A stretch of DNA of 14,764 bases from an uncultured Collinsella sp. Lineage in GTDB: Bacteria; Actinomycetota; Coriobacteriia; Coriobacteriales; Coriobacteriaceae. How positions within the stretch are numbered: the first letter of the stretch is position 1; the number at the start of each line of letters is the position of its first letter. This document shows, in pieces, positions 7,488-14,764 of the stretch. The position numbers and the translations under genes were made by a program. Under the pieces are notes generated by a model that did no database searches, was not told the origin of the DNA, and saw only the letters and a list, made by a program, of their open reading frames with translations. The stretch covers positions 1 to 14,764 of the forward strand of contig UREE01000054.1 in assembly GCA_900546825.1 (NCBI GenBank), read 5' to 3'.

Positions 7488-7898
7488 ATGAAGCAAACGC
7501 AGGCAACCCGCCGTTTGGGCGAGCAGCTCCGCGAGAAGCTCGGTTATATCCTGCTCTTTGAGGTTTCCGATCCGCGTCTCGACCTGGTCACCCTGACCGC
7601 GGTCGAGGTCGCGGTGGACCGTTCGTTCGCGCGTGTGTACGTGTCGTGCGATGCGAGTCGCTACGACGAGGTCATGGAGGCGCTCGCAAGCGCTAAGGGC
7701 CGTATTCGCAGCCTGTTGGCTCGCTCGCTCGATTGGCGTGTTACGCCCGAACTCGATTTTCGCATCGATCGCTCGACCGATGAGGCCGAGCGCATCACGC
7801 GTGCGCTGGAAAACGTTCCCGCCACGCTTGCGATCGAAAAGGACGAGGACGGCTATCCGATAGCGGATGCCGCCCAGGAGGCAGCTTTAGATGACTAA
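7488..7898 (+). CDS. rbfA: 30S ribosome-binding factor RbfA
   Basis: Small KH-fold protein that binds the immature 30S subunit near the 5' helix of 16S rRNA and is needed for late maturation and cold adaptation. It has 136 residues, typical of the family (about 120-135). Recognisable family elements are VSDPRLDLVTLTAVEVAVD (26-44) and RVTPELDFRIDRS (84-96). The ATG at 7488 has AGGGGG (7475-7480) 7 nt upstream, overlapping the infB stop codon. Its last 8 nt overlap the start of the next gene, which suggests translational coupling. The infB-rbfA order is conserved widely. Confidence 0.95.
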   Translation: MKQTQATRRLGEQLREKLGYILLFEVSDPRLDLVTLTAVEVAVDRSFARVYVSCDASRYDEVMEALASAKGRIRSLLARSLDWRVTPELDFRIDRSTDEAERITRALENVPATLAIEKDEDGYPIADAAQEAALDD

Positions 7899-8934
7899 TT
7901 CCGCCGACCTCGCCTCGTGCGAGTCTGCAGATATTCAGCGACGCATCCTCGAGCTCATCGAGGGTGCGTCCTCCATTGCGATTTCGGGACATACTTCTCC
8001 CGATGGCGATGCCTTGGGCTCCGTGTTGGGTCTGGGCCTTTCGCTCATGAAGTTTTTCCCCAACAAGGACATTGCGCTGCTGCTGGCAGACGATGACCCG
8101 GTTCCGCGCATCTACCGCTTTATGGAGGGTGCCGATCGCCTGGTGCCGGCATCTGCGTACACCGGCAATCCGGACCTGTTCATCTCGGTGGACGTGCCGG
8201 TCGTCGAGCGCCTCAACAACTCGGCCGAGGTGCTTCGCCGCTCCAAGCATGTTGTGTGCTTCGATCACCACCCGGCGCGCGAGGAGTTTGCCGAGCTCAG
8301 CCTGAGGCGCGTCGAAGCTGCAGCCTGCGCTATGATTATCGACCGTTTCTTGGACAATTGCGGCATTGTCGCACGTGATGGCGTTGCGACCTGCCTGCTG
8401 TGCGGCTTGGTTACTGATACCGGCCGTTTCCAGTACCAAAACGCCGATGCCGCAGCGTTCCATGCGGCCTCTCGTCTGGTTGCCCACGGTGCCGATCCGG
8501 CGCGTGTGGCACTCGAGGTATACCAGAGCATGCGCGTTGAGTTTTTGCACCTCAAGTCCATCGTCATGGGCCGCATCAAGACGGTGGCCCACGGGCGCGT
8601 CGCGTATAGCTACGCGTACCAGAGTGACCTTGAGGCTTGCGGTGTCACCTCGGATGAGTGCGACGGACTGGTCGATGTGGTGCGCTCGGTGATGGGCGTC
8701 GAGGTCTGCCTGTTCCTGAAGGGCATTGAGGGCGATACCAAGGTGCGCGGCAACCTGCGCTCCAAGGGCGACCTCAACGTGTCCGAGATCGCTGCTGCCT
8801 TTGGCGGAGGCGGACATCCCGCTGCCGCCGGTTTCTCCAACAACGGAACGATTCTCGAGACGCTCACCGTGGCACTTCCCATGCTGGCCGAACTGGTAGG
8901 GGAGGATCCCGCTTCGGTGACTGTCGAGCTTTAA
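7891..8934 (+). CDS. nrnA: DHH/DHHA1-family phosphoesterase, NrnA-like (oligoribonuclease / pAp phosphatase)
   Basis: Predicted Mn-dependent phosphoesterase that degrades 2-5-nt RNAs and removes the 3' phosphate from pAp. Its length of 347 residues is slightly above the usual 310-330. The DHH domain shows motif I HTSPDGDALGS (34-44), motif II Asp at 101 (SVDVP), the DHH triad at 125-127, and motif IV VTDTGRFQYQN (174-184). The DHHA1 domain ends with GGGGHPAAAGF (305-315). All metal and substrate motifs look intact. The start ATG lies inside the last codons of rbfA, an 8-nt overlap. A DHH gene between rbfA and truB is a common arrangement in Gram-positive and actinobacterial genomes. Family assignment is firm. 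The exact substrate (nano-RNA, pAp or c-di-nucleotide breakdown products) is inferred. Confidence 0.9.
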   Translation: MTNSADLASCESADIQRRILELIEGASSIAISGHTSPDGDALGSVLGLGLSLMKFFPNKDIALLLADDDPVPRIYRFMEGADRLVPASAYTGNPDLFISVDVPVVERLNNSAEVLRRSKHVVCFDHHPAREEFAELSLRRVEAAACAMIIDRFLDNCGIVARDGVATCLLCGLVTDTGRFQYQNADAAAFHAASRLVAHGADPARVALEVYQSMRVEFLHLKSIVMGRIKTVAHGRVAYSYAYQSDLEACGVTSDECDGLVDVVRSVMGVEVCLFLKGIEGDTKVRGNLRSKGDLNVSEIAAAFGGGGHPAAAGFSNNGTILETLTVALPMLAELVGEDPASVTVEL

Positions 8935-8949
8935 CTTTTTGGATGGTAC

Positions 8950-9882
8950 ATGGCTCGTCGTACGCCTTCTCAACTGAATATGCTGCTCGCCGTCGATAAG
9001 CCGGTGGGCTGCACGTCCCACGATGTGGTCTCGCAATGTCGGCGCGCCCTCCATGAGCGTCGCGTCGGCCATGCCGGCACGCTCGACCCCATGGCATCGG
9101 GTGTCATGGTGGTGGGTGTTGGCCAGGCTGCTCGTTTGCTGGGCATGCTAACCCTCGATACCAAAAGCTATGTCGCCGACATCTCGTTTGGCGCCGAGAC
9201 CAATACCGATGATGCTGAGGGCGAGGCGGTCCGCACGGTGGCTATTGCCAACGAGCTGCGCGATCCTGCCTATGCCCGTGAGCGCTTGGCGGCCATGCTG
9301 GGTCCGCAGATGCAGGTGCCGCCGGCGTTTTCGGCTATCTCGGTCAATGGCGTTCGCGCCTACAAGTCTGCTCGCGAGGGCAATGCGGTGGACCTACCTC
9401 CGCGCCCCGTCGAGGTCTATGCCGCCGACCTGATCGCCGTGGGCGGCGAAGGTGATACGTGTGTGTGGACCGTGGCTTTCTCGGTGAGCAAGGGCACCTA
9501 TATCCGTGCGCTCGCTCGAGACTTGGGCCGCGCCTGTGAGAGCGCCGCGCACATTTCCGCGTTGCGCCGTACGGCCTCCGGTGTTGTTTCCATTGGCGCT
9601 TGTCATGCGGTCGAGGAACTTTCCCCCGAGTCCGCGGCTGGCTTTGCCCTGGATCCCATTGCGGCCCTGGGCGCCACGCGTGTTGACTTGCCTGGCAATC
9701 TTGCCGATGACCTGCTCTGCGGCCGACGCATTCCCGTTGAGCGTGCGCTTGCGGATTTCGATGCCTCGAAGGCGCCGTTTGCGTTGGTGCTCGATGGGGG
9801 ACTCAAGGCGCTCGCCCGCATTGAGAGTGGCCGCTTTGTCATGGAGCACGTGTTTCCGCAGGCAATCGGCGGTGTTCGATGA
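8950..9882 (+). CDS. truB: tRNA pseudouridine-55 synthase TruB
   Basis: Converts U55 in the T-loop of elongator tRNAs to pseudouridine. It has 310 residues, the normal length. The catalytic motif GHAGTLDPMASGVMV is at 40-54 with the nucleophile D46. Other family blocks are KSYVADISFGAETNTDDAEG (72-91), QVPPAFSAISVNG (122-134) and KGTYIRALARDLG (181-193) with Y184 and R186. The usual Lys of the SAxKxxG block is Ser131 here. A C-terminal domain follows from about residue 245. The ATG at 8950 has only a weak site (GGATGG, 8941-8946) 3 nt upstream. The next in-frame Met (residue 11) has none, so 8950 is preferred. The stop overlaps the ribF start (ATGA, 9879-9882). Confidence 0.95.
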   Translation: MARRTPSQLNMLLAVDKPVGCTSHDVVSQCRRALHERRVGHAGTLDPMASGVMVVGVGQAARLLGMLTLDTKSYVADISFGAETNTDDAEGEAVRTVAIANELRDPAYARERLAAMLGPQMQVPPAFSAISVNGVRAYKSAREGNAVDLPPRPVEVYAADLIAVGGEGDTCVWTVAFSVSKGTYIRALARDLGRACESAAHISALRRTASGVVSIGACHAVEELSPESAAGFALDPIAALGATRVDLPGNLADDLLCGRRIPVERALADFDASKAPFALVLDGGLKALARIESGRFVMEHVFPQAIGGVR

Positions 9883-10886
9883 TGTTGTCCGCTCGCGAGC
9901 TCGCGCGTATCTTTTTCGCGGGCGAGTCGGACGAGGCTCGCATCGTTGCTGCCGATGCATTTGATGAGTGCGAGCACTTGGGTGCTGCCTCCATCGCCAT
10001 CGGCGTTTTCGATGGTGTGCACCGTGGACACCAGGAACTCATCGAAGCGCTTGTCTGTGATGCCCGTGCCCATGGCTGTAAGGCGGTCGTGGTTACCTTC
10101 GATCCCGACCCGGACGTCGTGGTGAGCCCTTCGCCCGCTCAAAAATTGATGACGACGGCCGACCGTCTGCATGCCCTGGCTCAAACCGGGGTCGATGCTG
10201 TGGTGGCCGTTCCCTTTACGTCTGAGGTTGCGGCGCTCGACCATGTCGGTTTTCTCGCACTGTTGTCACGCGTGGTCGACATTCGCTCGATTCGCGTTGG
10301 CAGCGACTTTAGGCTGGGTCGCGGCGGTGCTTCTGGTGTTGCCGAGATGCGCGCCTGGGGTGCCGAGCGCGGCGTTGACGTATACGGGCACGACTTGCTT
10401 TGCGAGGGCGGTGAGGCCATTTGCGCCACCCGTATCCGTCATGAGCTGGGACAGGGCCATGTGGGGCTTGCTGCTGGGTTACTCGGCCGCCCGTATATGG
10501 TGCGTGGCGGTGTTATTCGCGGCCGTCACGAGGGTTCTGGCATGGGCTTTCCCACGGCAAACCTGCAGGTTCCCAACGGTATTCAGGTGCCTGCCGATGG
10601 CGTGTATGAGGGTCTGGTGATGGTCGATGACACCGTGTGGCCCGCTGCTGTCAACGTCGGCCTGCCGCCAACGTATGCCGACGATGCGGCATCTGCGCAT
10701 CTCGAGGCCAACTTAATTGGGTATACGGGCGACCTGTACGGCGCTTCCCTTTCGCTGGCGTTTACGCGCTGGCTGCGCCCGTCGCGCGTGTTCGATTCCC
10801 TGGACGAGTTGATCGCGACCGTCGAGGGTAATATCGAAGATATTCGTCACAACTTGGGCGAGCAGGGGGTGAGCATCCGTGATTAG
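9879..10886 (+). CDS. ribF: Bifunctional riboflavin kinase / FAD synthetase RibF
   Basis: Phosphorylates riboflavin to FMN and adenylates FMN to FAD. The 335 residues are slightly longer than the typical 305-320 because of an N-terminal lead of about 35 residues before the FMN adenylyltransferase domain. That domain carries the nucleotide-binding GVFDGVHRGH (42-51), VGSDFRLGRGG (140-150) and TRIRHEL (184-190). The riboflavin kinase domain starts at about residue 200 with LGRPYMVRGGVIRG and has the ATP-binding GFPTANL at 223-229, NVGLPPTY at 259-266 and a likely catalytic Glu at 276. The start is at the ATGA overlap with truB (a second in-frame ATG follows at 9882), so translation is probably coupled. 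The truB-ribF pair is conserved in many bacteria. Confidence 0.95.
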   Translation: MMLSARELARIFFAGESDEARIVAADAFDECEHLGAASIAIGVFDGVHRGHQELIEALVCDARAHGCKAVVVTFDPDPDVVVSPSPAQKLMTTADRLHALAQTGVDAVVAVPFTSEVAALDHVGFLALLSRVVDIRSIRVGSDFRLGRGGASGVAEMRAWGAERGVDVYGHDLLCEGGEAICATRIRHELGQGHVGLAAGLLGRPYMVRGGVIRGRHEGSGMGFPTANLQVPNGIQVPADGVYEGLVMVDDTVWPAAVNVGLPPTYADDAASAHLEANLIGYTGDLYGASLSLAFTRWLRPSRVFDSLDELIATVEGNIEDIRHNLGEQGVSIRD

Positions 10887-12978
10887 CGATGAGGAAAAAG
10901 ACCAGGTACGCGCTGCGTCCGACTTAGTCGCCATCGTGCAGGAAACGGTTGAGCTCAAGCCCCGCGGCCATGAGTTTTGGGGCTGCTGCCCTTTTCATGG
11001 CGAAAAGACGCCGTCTTTCCACATTATTCCCGCCACGCAGGTGTGGCATTGCTTTGGCTGCGGTGAGGGTGGCGATGTCTTCACCTATATCATGAAGCGC
11101 GAGAACCTGAGCTTTCCCGAGTCGATCCGTTATTTGGCCGATCGCGCGGGTATCGAGCTGCACGACACCGGAGACCGCCGCGAGCGCGGTACTAAGCGTG
11201 CCCGAATCTACGATCTGTGCGCCGAGACCGCCCAGTTCTACCACACCATGCTTATGCGCGGTAAGGACGGTCGTCCGCGCGAGTACTTTGCTAGCCGCGG
11301 CATGGGTGGCGATGTCTGCCGCCGCTACTGCCTGGGCTTTGCACCGGGTCGTAACATGCTGGTGGCTCATCTGTCGCAGGCGGGCTTTACTCCGCAGGAG
11401 ATGATCGACGCCAACGTGGCTGTGAGTCGCGGGCGCGGGCAGCTTGCCGACCGCTTCTACGACCGCGTGATGTTTCCCATCTTTGATGAGCAGGGTCACA
11501 ACATCGCCTTTGGCGGTCGCATCATGGGAGACGGCCAACCCAAGTACCTCAACACCGCCGAGACGAGCGTGTTTCATAAAAAGCGAAACCTCTACGGCTT
11601 TAATTGGGCCAAGGAGTTTATCGTCGCGCAGGATACCGCCATCGTGGTAGAGGGCTATACCGACTGCATCGCCTGTTGGGAGGCGGGGATTAAAAACGTC
11701 GTCGCTACGCTGGGCACCGCGCTCACGGAGCATCACGTCAAGACGCTCACCCGCTTTGCCAAACGCATCGTGTATATGTTTGACGGCGATGCCGCGGGCC
11801 AGAAGGCCGCCCGTCGCGCGATTCAATTTATCGAGCAGGATTCGATGGACCTGCGCTGCGTGGTACTGCCCGACGGCAACGATCCCATGGAGTTCATCAC
11901 GGCGCACGGCGGAGAGGAGCTGCAGAAACGTATTGACGCCGCCGAGCCGCTTATGGACTTTGTCTACCGCTCGCTGCAGGAGTCGAGCGACATCACCACG
12001 CCGGGCGGTCGCGCCAAAGCGCTCGAGGATGCGCTGACGCTTATCTATCCGCTGCGCGATAGCTATATGATCGACACGTACTTTATCCAGATTGCCGATC
12101 TGCTGGGTTTGGATTTGGAGACGGTGCGCGCGAGTTCGGGTCGCGTGTTTCGCGATGTCGCTAAACGCGAGGATGCGGAGCGTCGCCGTGAGCAGAACTA
12201 TGAACGCCAGCGGGCGCAAGCCGAGCGATCTGATAGCGCGGGCGGTCGGTCGTCTGGTTCGCAGGGGACATCTCGTGGTGCTTGGGCGTCGGGCGCGACG
12301 CCGGCAGTAGCGGCGCCGGTCGAGGAAGAGCCGTACGACTATGTCCCGCTCGATGTTTACGGTGCCGCGCCTGTGGAGGTCGTCGACGACCTGCCGCCGA
12401 TCGACGTGCCTGATGGTATGGGCTCTGCGCCCGCCGGTTCCCCGACAGACGCCTCGGCCACTATGGTTTTGACCGATCTGGAACGCAAGTCCTTGGCAGG
12501 GGAGCGCGAGCTGCTGACCATGCTCACGAGCTACCCCGACCTGTTCCGCACGTATGCCGATCGCATCTGCTCCATCGAGTGGGTCGACCCGCGCCACGAG
12601 TCCATCGCATGGGCCGTACTGGCGACGCCCCCGGGTACCGATCCTGCGGCCTGTATGGATGCGGCGCGTGCGGTGTGTCCCGAGGCGGCAACGCTTGTGA
12701 GTACCGGGCGCATCTCGGCGACGAGCAAACACCCTACCGAGACGAACATCGTGTTCATGCTTGATACGCTCGAACTCTACACCATCAAGCGCCGCATGCG
12801 TGCCGCACAGGCCAAGCTGCGCCAGGACCGTTCACTCGATGATGAGGCCCGTCGTGCGCTGACCGTGCAGGCCGCGCAGGATTCGCAGCGTCAACGCGAA
12901 TTGCAAAAGTCGATCGGCGGCGTGGCGGACCCGTTCCGTTTGATCGGTCTGGAGGCCGCGGGCACCGAACAGGCCTAG
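10879..12978 (+). CDS. dnaG: DNA primase DnaG
   Basis: Makes RNA primers at the replication fork. It has 699 residues, longer than the usual 580-650. The N-terminal CHC2 zinc finger has C37, H40, C58 and C61 in the CPFHGEKTPSF...HCFGCGEGGD context. The RNA polymerase core follows, and a Toprim domain carries VVEGYTD (256-262) and MFDGDAAG (300-307) for metal binding. A low-complexity Gly/Ser/Pro/acidic linker (about 445-527) separates the core from a C-terminal helicase-binding domain (about 530-690). The start is GTG at 10879, overlapping the last 8 nt of ribF, with AGGGGG upstream at 10863-10868. No better in-frame start is present, and the protein begins with the family-typical ISDEEKDQVRAASDLVAIV. 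The extra length comes mostly from the linker. Confidence 0.96.
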   Translation: MISDEEKDQVRAASDLVAIVQETVELKPRGHEFWGCCPFHGEKTPSFHIIPATQVWHCFGCGEGGDVFTYIMKRENLSFPESIRYLADRAGIELHDTGDRRERGTKRARIYDLCAETAQFYHTMLMRGKDGRPREYFASRGMGGDVCRRYCLGFAPGRNMLVAHLSQAGFTPQEMIDANVAVSRGRGQLADRFYDRVMFPIFDEQGHNIAFGGRIMGDGQPKYLNTAETSVFHKKRNLYGFNWAKEFIVAQDTAIVVEGYTDCIACWEAGIKNVVATLGTALTEHHVKTLTRFAKRIVYMFDGDAAGQKAARRAIQFIEQDSMDLRCVVLPDGNDPMEFITAHGGEELQKRIDAAEPLMDFVYRSLQESSDITTPGGRAKALEDALTLIYPLRDSYMIDTYFIQIADLLGLDLETVRASSGRVFRDVAKREDAERRREQNYERQRAQAERSDSAGGRSSGSQGTSRGAWASGATPAVAAPVEEEPYDYVPLDVYGAAPVEVVDDLPPIDVPDGMGSAPAGSPTDASATMVLTDLERKSLAGERELLTMLTSYPDLFRTYADRICSIEWVDPRHESIAWAVLATPPGTDPAACMDAARAVCPEAATLVSTGRISATSKHPTETNIVFMLDTLELYTIKRRMRAAQAKLRQDRSLDDEARRALTVQAAQDSQRQRELQKSIGGVADPFRLIGLEAAGTEQA

Positions 12979-13030
12979 ATGTTGTGGTCAACCAGCGTAT
13001 TCTCGCCTATATCCAGTCCTCTTTTTGGGT

Positions 13031-13056
13031 ATAGACGTCTATGTGTGTGTTAAAGT
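13031..13056 (+). promoter_or_regulatory. Possible rpoD promoter with a 12-bp palindromic operator-like site
   Basis: The gap between dnaG and rpoD contains the perfect palindrome ATAGACGTCTAT (13031-13042). Just downstream is an extended -10-like element TGT-TAAAGT (13048-13056), giving a start near 13063 and a leader of about 25 nt. No good -35 lies at 16-18 nt. The closest candidate is TTGGGT at 13025-13030, with a long 20-nt spacer that would contain the palindrome. No terminator follows dnaG, so rpoD is probably also reached by read-through. This is a sequence-based guess. Confidence 0.4.
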
Positions 13057-13076
13057 AATGAGTCCTGTGGACTATG

Positions 13077-13083
13077 AAGGGAG
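13077..13083 (+). promoter_or_regulatory. Ribosome binding site that decides the rpoD start
   Basis: AAGGGAG ends 5 nt before the GTG at 13089. An in-frame ATG at 13074 overlaps this site and has nothing resembling a Shine-Dalgarno sequence upstream. The GTG is therefore the likely start, and the ATG version would add five residues. Confidence 0.7.
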
Positions 13084-13088
13084 AATCT

Positions 13089-14438
<1,350 letters not shown>

Positions 14439-14451
14439 CCTCGCAAGCAAG

Positions 14452-14486
14452 AAGCGCCCTCAAGCACATCCGCTTGGGGGCGCTTT
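14452..14486 (+). terminator. Intrinsic terminator after rpoD
   Basis: A 14-bp stem AAGCGCCCTCAAGC (14452-14465) pairs with GCTTGGGGGCGCTT (14472-14485), with one T-G wobble, around a 6-nt loop ACATCC. It ends in a short T run (14484-14486). It lies 13 nt after the rpoD stop codon. The stem is very stable although the T tract is short. Confidence 0.8.
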
Positions 14487-14492
14487 CATGTG

Positions 14493-14516
14493 GTCATTGG
14501 GGACGTCCCCAATGAC
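14493..14516. repeat. Perfect 24-bp palindrome, REP-like
   Basis: The half-site GTCATTGGGGAC (14493-14504) is followed directly by its exact reverse complement (14505-14516). No T tract follows and there is no loop, so it is not a classical terminator. GGGGAC-type palindromes of this sort recall repetitive extragenic palindromes mobilised by REP-associated Y1 transposases (RAYT). That link is inference, since copy number cannot be seen in one window. Other options are a protein-binding operator for the tRNA promoter, 29 nt downstream. Confidence 0.6.
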
Positions 14517-14524
14517 TAGGTCGG

Positions 14525-14572
14525 AAAAATTCTTAAAAAAGTTCTTGCCCTGAGCTGATTCGTCCGTATAAT
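14525..14572 (+). promoter_or_regulatory. Strong promoter with UP-like element for tRNA-Asn
   Basis: The -35 box TTGCCC (14545-14550) and a perfect -10 box TATAAT (14567-14572) are 16 nt apart. Directly upstream lies the A/T tract AAAAATTCTTAAAAAA (14525-14540), placed like an UP element that binds the polymerase alpha C-terminal domains. The predicted start is near 14579, giving a 5' leader of about 24 nt to be removed from the tRNA. The combination is typical of stable-RNA promoters. Confidence 0.8.
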
Positions 14573-14602
14573 AAACTTCGTTGCTTGAGAGCACGCACCT
14601 AT

Positions 14603-14677
14603 TCCTCGGTAGCTCAATGGTAGAGCACGCGGCTGTTAACCGCGCTGTTGTAGGTTCGAGTCCTACCCGGGGAGCCA
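14603..14677 (+). tRNA. tRNA-Asn (GTT)
   Basis: A complete cloverleaf. The acceptor stem TCCTCGG (14603-14609) pairs with CCGGGGA (14667-14673) with one wobble. The D arm reads AGCTCAATGGTAGAGCA, the anticodon loop CTGTTAA has anticodon GTT at 14635-14637, and the T arm contains GGTTCGAGTCC. The discriminator is G at 14674 and CCA is encoded at 14675-14677. The U1-A72 closing pair and G73 match the known tRNA-Asn pattern. It decodes AAC and AAU. A dedicated strong promoter lies upstream and a terminator follows. Confidence 0.97.
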
Positions 14678-14686
14678 GAATTTCTC

Positions 14687-14707
14687 AGCCCAATCCGCTG
14701 GGCTTTT
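14687..14707 (+). terminator. Small terminator between the two tRNA-Asn genes
   Basis: AGCCCA (14687-14692) pairs with TGGGCT (14699-14704) around a 6-nt loop, followed by four T (14704-14707). It lies 9 nt after the CCA of the first tRNA and ends 4 nt before the second tRNA gene begins. A 6-bp stem and four T give a modest terminator, so read-through is plausible. Confidence 0.65.
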
Positions 14708-14711
14708 AAAT

Positions 14712-14764
14712 TCCTCGGTAGCTCAATGGTAGAGCACGCGGCTGTTAACCGCGCTGTTGTAGGT
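14712..14764 (+). tRNA. tRNA-Asn (GTT), second copy, cut by the window end
   Basis: The 53 visible bases are identical to the first 53 of the upstream tRNA-Asn, including the anticodon GTT at 14744-14746. The T arm and acceptor 3' strand lie beyond the window. Identity starts two bases before the tRNA, at 14710, giving a tandem duplication with a 109-bp period. There is no room for a promoter between the preceding terminator and this gene, so transcription probably depends on read-through from the first copy. Confidence 0.93.

Noticed and set aside
13027..13032. GGGTAT upstream of rpoD as a stress-sigma (sigma-B-like) -10 box
   Set aside because: No GTTT-type -35 box lies 13-16 nt upstream.
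13074..13088. ATG at 13074 as the rpoD start
   Set aside because: It has no Shine-Dalgarno site and overlaps the AAGGGAG that is ideally placed for the GTG at 13089. It is kept only as an alternative.

Overview
The window is about 14.8 kb of high-GC chromosomal DNA carrying only housekeeping information-processing genes, all on the + strand. Codons end mostly in C or G and good Shine-Dalgarno sites precede most genes. Gene content and order, the long acidic N-terminus of the primary sigma factor and the IF2 architecture point to an actinobacterium of the class Coriobacteriia. Collinsella or a near relative is my best guess. That placement is an inference from gene style, not from a database search.

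Layout. (1) The window may open inside the 3' end of an unidentified gene that stops at 75. (2) leuS (leucyl-tRNA synthetase, 92-2668) follows and ends at a hairpin terminator (2698-2732). (3) A near-consensus promoter (2820-2848) is followed within about 25 nt by a second strong terminator-like hairpin (2874-2906), and then by a long colinear cluster: rimP, nusA, infB, rbfA, a DHH/DHHA1 phosphoesterase (nrnA-like), truB, ribF, dnaG. From infB onward the genes are separated by at most 15 nt or overlap by 4-8 nt. (4) A short gap with a 12-bp palindrome and a possible promoter leads to rpoD, the primary sigma factor (13089-14438), which ends at a long hairpin terminator. (5) A perfect 24-bp palindrome follows, resembling REP-type repeats. 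(6) A strong stable-RNA promoter with an A-rich upstream element drives tRNA-Asn(GTT). A small terminator comes next, then a second, identical tRNA-Asn gene cut off by the window end.

How the genes work together. RimP and RbfA mature the 30S subunit, IF2 starts translation on it, NusA controls elongation and termination of the transcripts, and TruB modifies the tRNA T-loop. NrnA-like enzymes remove nano-RNAs and pAp, and RibF makes FMN and FAD. DnaG primes replication and RpoD directs housekeeping transcription. The cluster joins the classical rimP-nusA-infB-rbfA-truB-ribF operon to the dnaG-rpoD pair of the macromolecular synthesis operon. The ylxR and ylxQ genes that normally lie between nusA and infB in Gram-positive bacteria are absent.

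I found no dramatic new system. The points most worth a second look are the promoter/attenuator unit ahead of rimP-nusA, a Cys3His (zinc-finger-like) tail on NusA, the palindromic operator-like site ahead of rpoD, the REP-like palindrome, and the terminator sitting directly in front of the second tRNA-Asn gene.
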